Origin: Archilochus colubris
Taxonomy: Eukaryota > Chordata > Aves > Apodiformes > Trochilidae
Reading direction: 5' to 3'
Assembly (NCBI GenBank): GCA_023079485.1
Contig: CM041097.1
Span: forward strand, 17,262,658 to 17,326,657
DNA length: 64,000 nucleotides
Below the pieces are notes generated by a model. The model saw nothing but the letters and a program-made list of their open reading frames with translations, was not told where the DNA came from and searched no databases. Positions 59,540-64,000 of this stretch are shown here, piece after piece (position 1 is the first letter of the stretch; each line of letters begins with the position of its first letter). A program made the position numbers and the translations under genes.

Positions 59540-62500
59540 CATTATTATTTTTTTTAACACTCAGATTGGCTTCTCCCCATAACCTCCTGGCTGTTAAGCC
59601 TGTACCACACCAGCACTAACTTGAGGAGCCACTGCCCCGAGGGAACAGACCTTAGTGAGAGCCAGAAAGGCTTCCTGAATACACTTTACAGATTGCTCCT
59701 TGAGGTAAATCTTGTTCTGATCCAAGAGTAACCACCCCATGAAGAAGAGCACATGAAATAGGGGCATGGCTTACAAACCACTTTGGCCTGAACACAGCTC
59801 AGGTTGGGATGGAGCTGAGAGGCTCATCAATTAATAATGTGCTCAGCAACAACAGTGACAGATAACCAACAAACAGGTCTTTAAGCATTTATTCTTGCAA
59901 GCAAACCCAGCAAGATGAAAATTACTGCATTTGTGCTGTGGCTATGAACCAATAGGCTAGGCTGGCAGCTAGTATCTCCCAACAAGTTTGCTTCAGATGT
60001 TTATCCAAGCTACTAAGAGTTAGCCAAAACACTTCTGTTGAATTTTAAATTATTTTTTTCCCATTGAAACATGGGAGAAATTTCACAAATGGTTCTGATT
60101 TTCGCCTTTTCCTTCACAACTGTCTAGATAAAACCCAGTTTCTTCCAAACATTGTCTGAATGCACAAAATACCATTCGCTTGGACAACGAAGTCCTTGGG
60201 ATAGAAATTTTCCACAGCAAATGTGTACAACACCTGCACAAGAGAAACCAACCTTGCTCAAAGCCCAGGACACAAACCACAAACAGCTCTGGCCCAGATT
60301 TTTGAAGAGAAGCAAAATGTATAAAACCAAACATCCTCCTGAGAAATCACAGTGGGCATGACTGTGCAAACCAAACTCATGTTGGTACTACTGGAGTGAC
60401 TGTGGTGTAACACTGATCTGAAAGAAAAAGCAAAGGTAGGAAACTAAACCTGTCTGGGATCCCTGGACTCCAACACATTCCCAGGCTGTCACTTAAGGCC
60501 AGGACAAACCTGGCTTGAGCTATTTAACCCATCAGAGGTCCATGTGGCTGCACAGACACATCACGAAAGCCTTGAAATTGAGATGTGCCACACAGGTCAG
60601 TAACTTAAAACCCAGCAAAATGCCATACCACTTTTTCTTTTTTTAAATTATTTTATTTTTCTTACAAAAGCATGTCCCACTGACAGAATTGCAAGAAAGT
60701 GTTGTGATTTGATGATCACATGAACCACTTCACAAACCCTCACTCTCTATGCTCCCCTGCATTACCTACTTGATGCACACCAGAACATGGCATGAGCTGC
60801 ACCAGGACTCTCAGGACATAATGCAACGGATGACAATTTTCTAAGGGTAGCAAGGGATGGCATCAGTGTCCTCAATGGCTCCAGCAAGGCCACTGCTGCC
60901 CTCTGACACCCACCATGACCAGAGCTCCTCCTGTCACCTTCCTGCCTCACTTCAAAATACAATTTCCCAACTTTTTCAGCTAGACACGCTAAACCCAGGA
61001 TGTAGATTTTCCAATTAGTCTCTGTTTAAACATCTGTTGGTAGACTGCATTTAACATTAGTTATTTGAGCAAAGAGCAATTTGATTAGGCTGTCTGAAAC
61101 AGAGCCAAAGTCTGCAAAATAATAGCTCAATTAAATTTTGTTTTGCTTTCATTTGTCTTATACTTCCCTGAGTGTGATACTGTTGCATATAATCAAGTAA
61201 ACCAATTCCTTTCAAAATGAGAGATTTCAGTGCCTTTTCCATCTCCCCTCAAAGTTTATTTAATAAGCTCTTCCATTTTCTCCATGCTTTATCTAACTTC
61301 ACCCTGACACAACGTACCTCTCTTTCTCATTGCCTTCAGTCTCCTTTCATTTTTGAGGCTTTCAATGGCTCGAGATTCTGTGCCATTGATGTTAAACCTT
61401 AAATAAATCAGCAATTTATAAAAGGCAGGTTACACCTATCAGGAAAATAAAAACACTTCAGTGACACAACAACCTTGCCTTTGCACACACTGCACAATAT
61501 TTTGCCAACCTGATGGCACAGCTGTAAAACTGTCAAGCTCTGATGCCACCCTCAAGCAGCATTTCCAGTTGTTTCCCTGGTTCAGTTTCTCCTGATTCTG
61601 TTATGTTGCACTTGTTGCCCTGAAACTCTAAAATTCACTTTAGAAGTTGAAGCACATGAGGCAAACAGCTGCTGTCCTCTGCACAAGCAAGAGGGATCAA
61701 AATGCCTTCTTCTCTTTCTCTTGTATTTTTTTTTTTTAATCTTTTTAAACAAATTGCTATAACTCAAGGATTTCTGGCAAAGTTGATGTTTCAGGGTAAA
61801 ATTCTGTGATATAATGGCTGCAGGTTCCTCCAGTGGATTCTGCTCCTGGTCGGTGTGCAAGGAACACCAGAGCTTCCTCACTCTGACAAAGACACTTTGC
61901 CTTGAGGATTCAAAAAAATGAAGTTACAGTAACTCAGCTGCCATGTAGATGTGTATATGATTTAAATTTAAACATTTAAACATTAACTTCTTTCACACTT
62001 CTGTTAAAAGGAAAAAAAAGAATCACGCATCCCTGGGGAGAAAAGATTTCTTTTATCAGAGGAGATTTTTGATACGTGGTACTTTTTTCTTTAAGTGTTT
62101 TTTTAACATATTTGTTGCAGAGTGTGAACACAAAGGGACAAGCTGAAATAGGTATCTGGCAAGCTGCTCCCCAGCACGTGCTGCTGAAAGCCACAAGTGC
62201 TGCTGCAGTTGTTAAAAATCTGTTATTTTGGTGCAGAAAGGAGAGGGACTCCTCCAGCATTGGTCTTGCCACAGGCAGGACTTGTAAAATACTCCTGCAA
62301 CAAAATAGCCTAAAAAATCAGAGGCAGCTAAAGTCCGTGGAAGTTCAAAATGGGATATGTCCTATTTAAAATGTAGAGAGCTACTAAATATGACAACCAT
62401 CTGATGTATGAAAATTATTCACAACCGAAAACAGACAGTCTGGAAATAGCTGGGATGACTTCATTTAGACAGAATTACCCAAATCTGTTTCTAATATACA

Positions 62501-62787
62501 CAGTACACATAATAAATTTTTACAATATGACAAGGAAAACAAACTTAATAAAAGTTCCTGATCTTTTGTTACACAAGCAAGCTATAGCCATGATATGTTT
62601 ATAATATTTTGCCCATGATATCACAGCTAAGTAACAAAAGCTAAGCAACACAAAAAAACAGTTACTAGGTATGACTTCACCTCCTGACTTCTGTAATGAC
62701 ATCACTGAGTGCCACCTTCCCAGCCTACATCCCATGCTCAACAAGCACTTGCTTTTGAATAATAATTTCCTTTTCTCCTTCTCCCAG

Positions 62788-62866
62788 CACCCTTTGACTT
62801 GGGAAGCTGCGGATCTCTACGTCGAGACTTTGTTTGCTTCCAACTACGCCAGGGCTCATCTGAATG
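62788..62866 (+). other. Unidentified exon-like unit, plus strand
   Basis: A pyrimidine tract ending CTTCTCCCAG (AG at 62786-62787) precedes 79 bp that end AATG|GTAAGAG (GT at 62867-62868). Both splice signals are strong on the plus strand. The unit is open in the frame reading HPLTWEAADLYVETLFASNY, then ARAHLN and one base of a further codon (phase 0 in, phase 1 out). It keeps several CpGs (GCGGAT, TACGTCGAG, TACGCC) where the neighbouring intron has few. I do not recognise the peptide. The minus strand is also open, with a weaker donor (AAG|GGTGCTG region), so orientation is not certain. It could be an exon of an antisense transcript, an unannotated alternative exon, or a chance pairing of splice motifs. 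Confidence 0.3.
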
Positions 62867-63534
62867 GTAAGAGATTTTTAGCCTGTTTCCTTCACTCCTG
62901 GTTATTTGACAAGTGCTTGAAAACCCTGTTATAAACAATCTCTGTAAGAAAACAGATGATGTCTTACGATCACAGAAGGTAATTTTTTCAAGAACCCAAC
63001 TTTTCGAGCGTTTCCCAGATGCACCGCATCAATCTTCCTACGTCTGACTATCTCAGCTGGTTTTCCAGCCCGGGCATTTTGCCAGGCAGGCCGGACTGCC
63101 CCTCATTGTCACTTCTGTTCAATGGCACTTGCACCCACTGCTGTTATTCCAGGCTTCAGGAAATCTTCTAACCACTGGACAGCCTCCAGTGCCGTGCATT
63201 AATAAGTTGCAGACCGCGGCGCTCCGAGCACGCGCGTGTCAGACCAGGGCCACGATCTGTATGGGGTGGGGTGGAGGAGGGGGGGTGTGCAAAAAAACCA
63301 GTAGTTCAAAAATGCTGCCTACCCAAATTGACAGAAAAGTGACCCCTACACTTCATCAGAAATTCCTGCAGACTGAGAAAATAAAGGAGTTTGCTTTTAT
63401 CACCCACAGTAAGACTCATATGGAAAAATGGAAACACTACATCACTCGACCTCAGGTTGCCCCCTTTTCAACCACAGATGAATATTATGTATATAAATTG
63501 TAAATCAATTTGAGATGTATTAAAAGAGATTCTC

Positions 63535-63550
63535 TTTTTTTTTTTTTTTT
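63535..63550. repeat. T-run (about 16 nt)
   Basis: A homopolymer T stretch in intron, followed by CTCCCCTG. No other content. Confidence 0.75.
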
Positions 63551-64000
63551 CTCCCCTGTATTAAAGGTACCACCTTTTAATCTGTAGATTTATTTTGTAA
63601 TGTCAAGTAAACGAGAAAGACTTAATTTCCGTAACTGAATTTTGTTACTTTTAAGTCTATTTAGCATCTCTGCGTGGTGTTCACATCATTTCCTATGCTT
63701 GGCCTGCATCAGGAAATAATGAGCAAGTATCACTTACCCAACACTGACTCACAAATATTTGCCTACATTAACAGGGCATTAAAAGCCATTTTAAACAAGT
63801 CAAGGAAATAGTGCAAGCCTTTGAACTGTGATTCACTACTACGAGAAATTAAGAAACTTTTCCTCTTCTACAAGCAAAAATCAGCTGCTGCAACCTCCTT
63901 GTAATAACAGTAGGTCTTAAAGCAGACCTTCTTCTTAAAGATCCCTACACAATAGATTTCTCTGCTTAATGGAACTACTTCTGAATTCTTCCTACACTCA

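Overview
This window reads as a vertebrate, almost certainly avian, intronic and exonic stretch lying inside the transcription-factor gene FOXP1. FOXP1 is transcribed on the minus strand, from high to low coordinates. Five coding exons are recognisable by translation, by splice signals and by compatible reading phase. In transcript order they are 33908-33771, 32682-32593, 27231-27072, 20761-20557 and 4536-4432. They encode about 232 codons: the distal glutamine-rich region, the linker after it, and the first half of the C2H2 zinc finger. The start-codon exons and main poly-Q exon upstream, and the leucine-zipper and forkhead exons downstream, are not in the window. Bird or other sauropsid origin is suggested by a CR1 LINE 3' end near 15.0-15.2 kb, sparse transposons, ancient palindromic repeats with GGGCC/GGATC termini, and near-identity of the exons to amniote FOXP1.

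Layout. 1-4431: partial intron after the zinc-finger exon, with a palindromic old repeat 91 bp from the splice donor. 4537-20556: a 16-kb intron holding a CR1 3' end and an older CR1/L3-like remnant. 20762-27071, 27232-32592 and 32683-33770: introns between the coding exons. 33909-64000: about 30 kb of one large intron, interrupted at about 44.26-45.09 kb by the only clear CpG island. The island carries GC boxes and a good minus-strand splice donor, so it is a strong candidate for an internal FOXP1 promoter making N-terminally shortened isoforms. At 62788-62866 on the plus strand, an unidentified 79-bp exon-like unit has good acceptor and donor signals and no close repeat resemblance.

How the parts work together: the exons form one protein-coding gene. 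The Q-rich segments feed into the zinc finger and (beyond the window) the leucine zipper and forkhead domain, which mediate dimerisation, co-repressor contact and DNA binding. No prokaryotic-style system, CRISPR array, tRNA, rRNA or second protein-coding gene was found. Almost all other open frames are chance intronic frames. Many of them start only at non-ATG codons.
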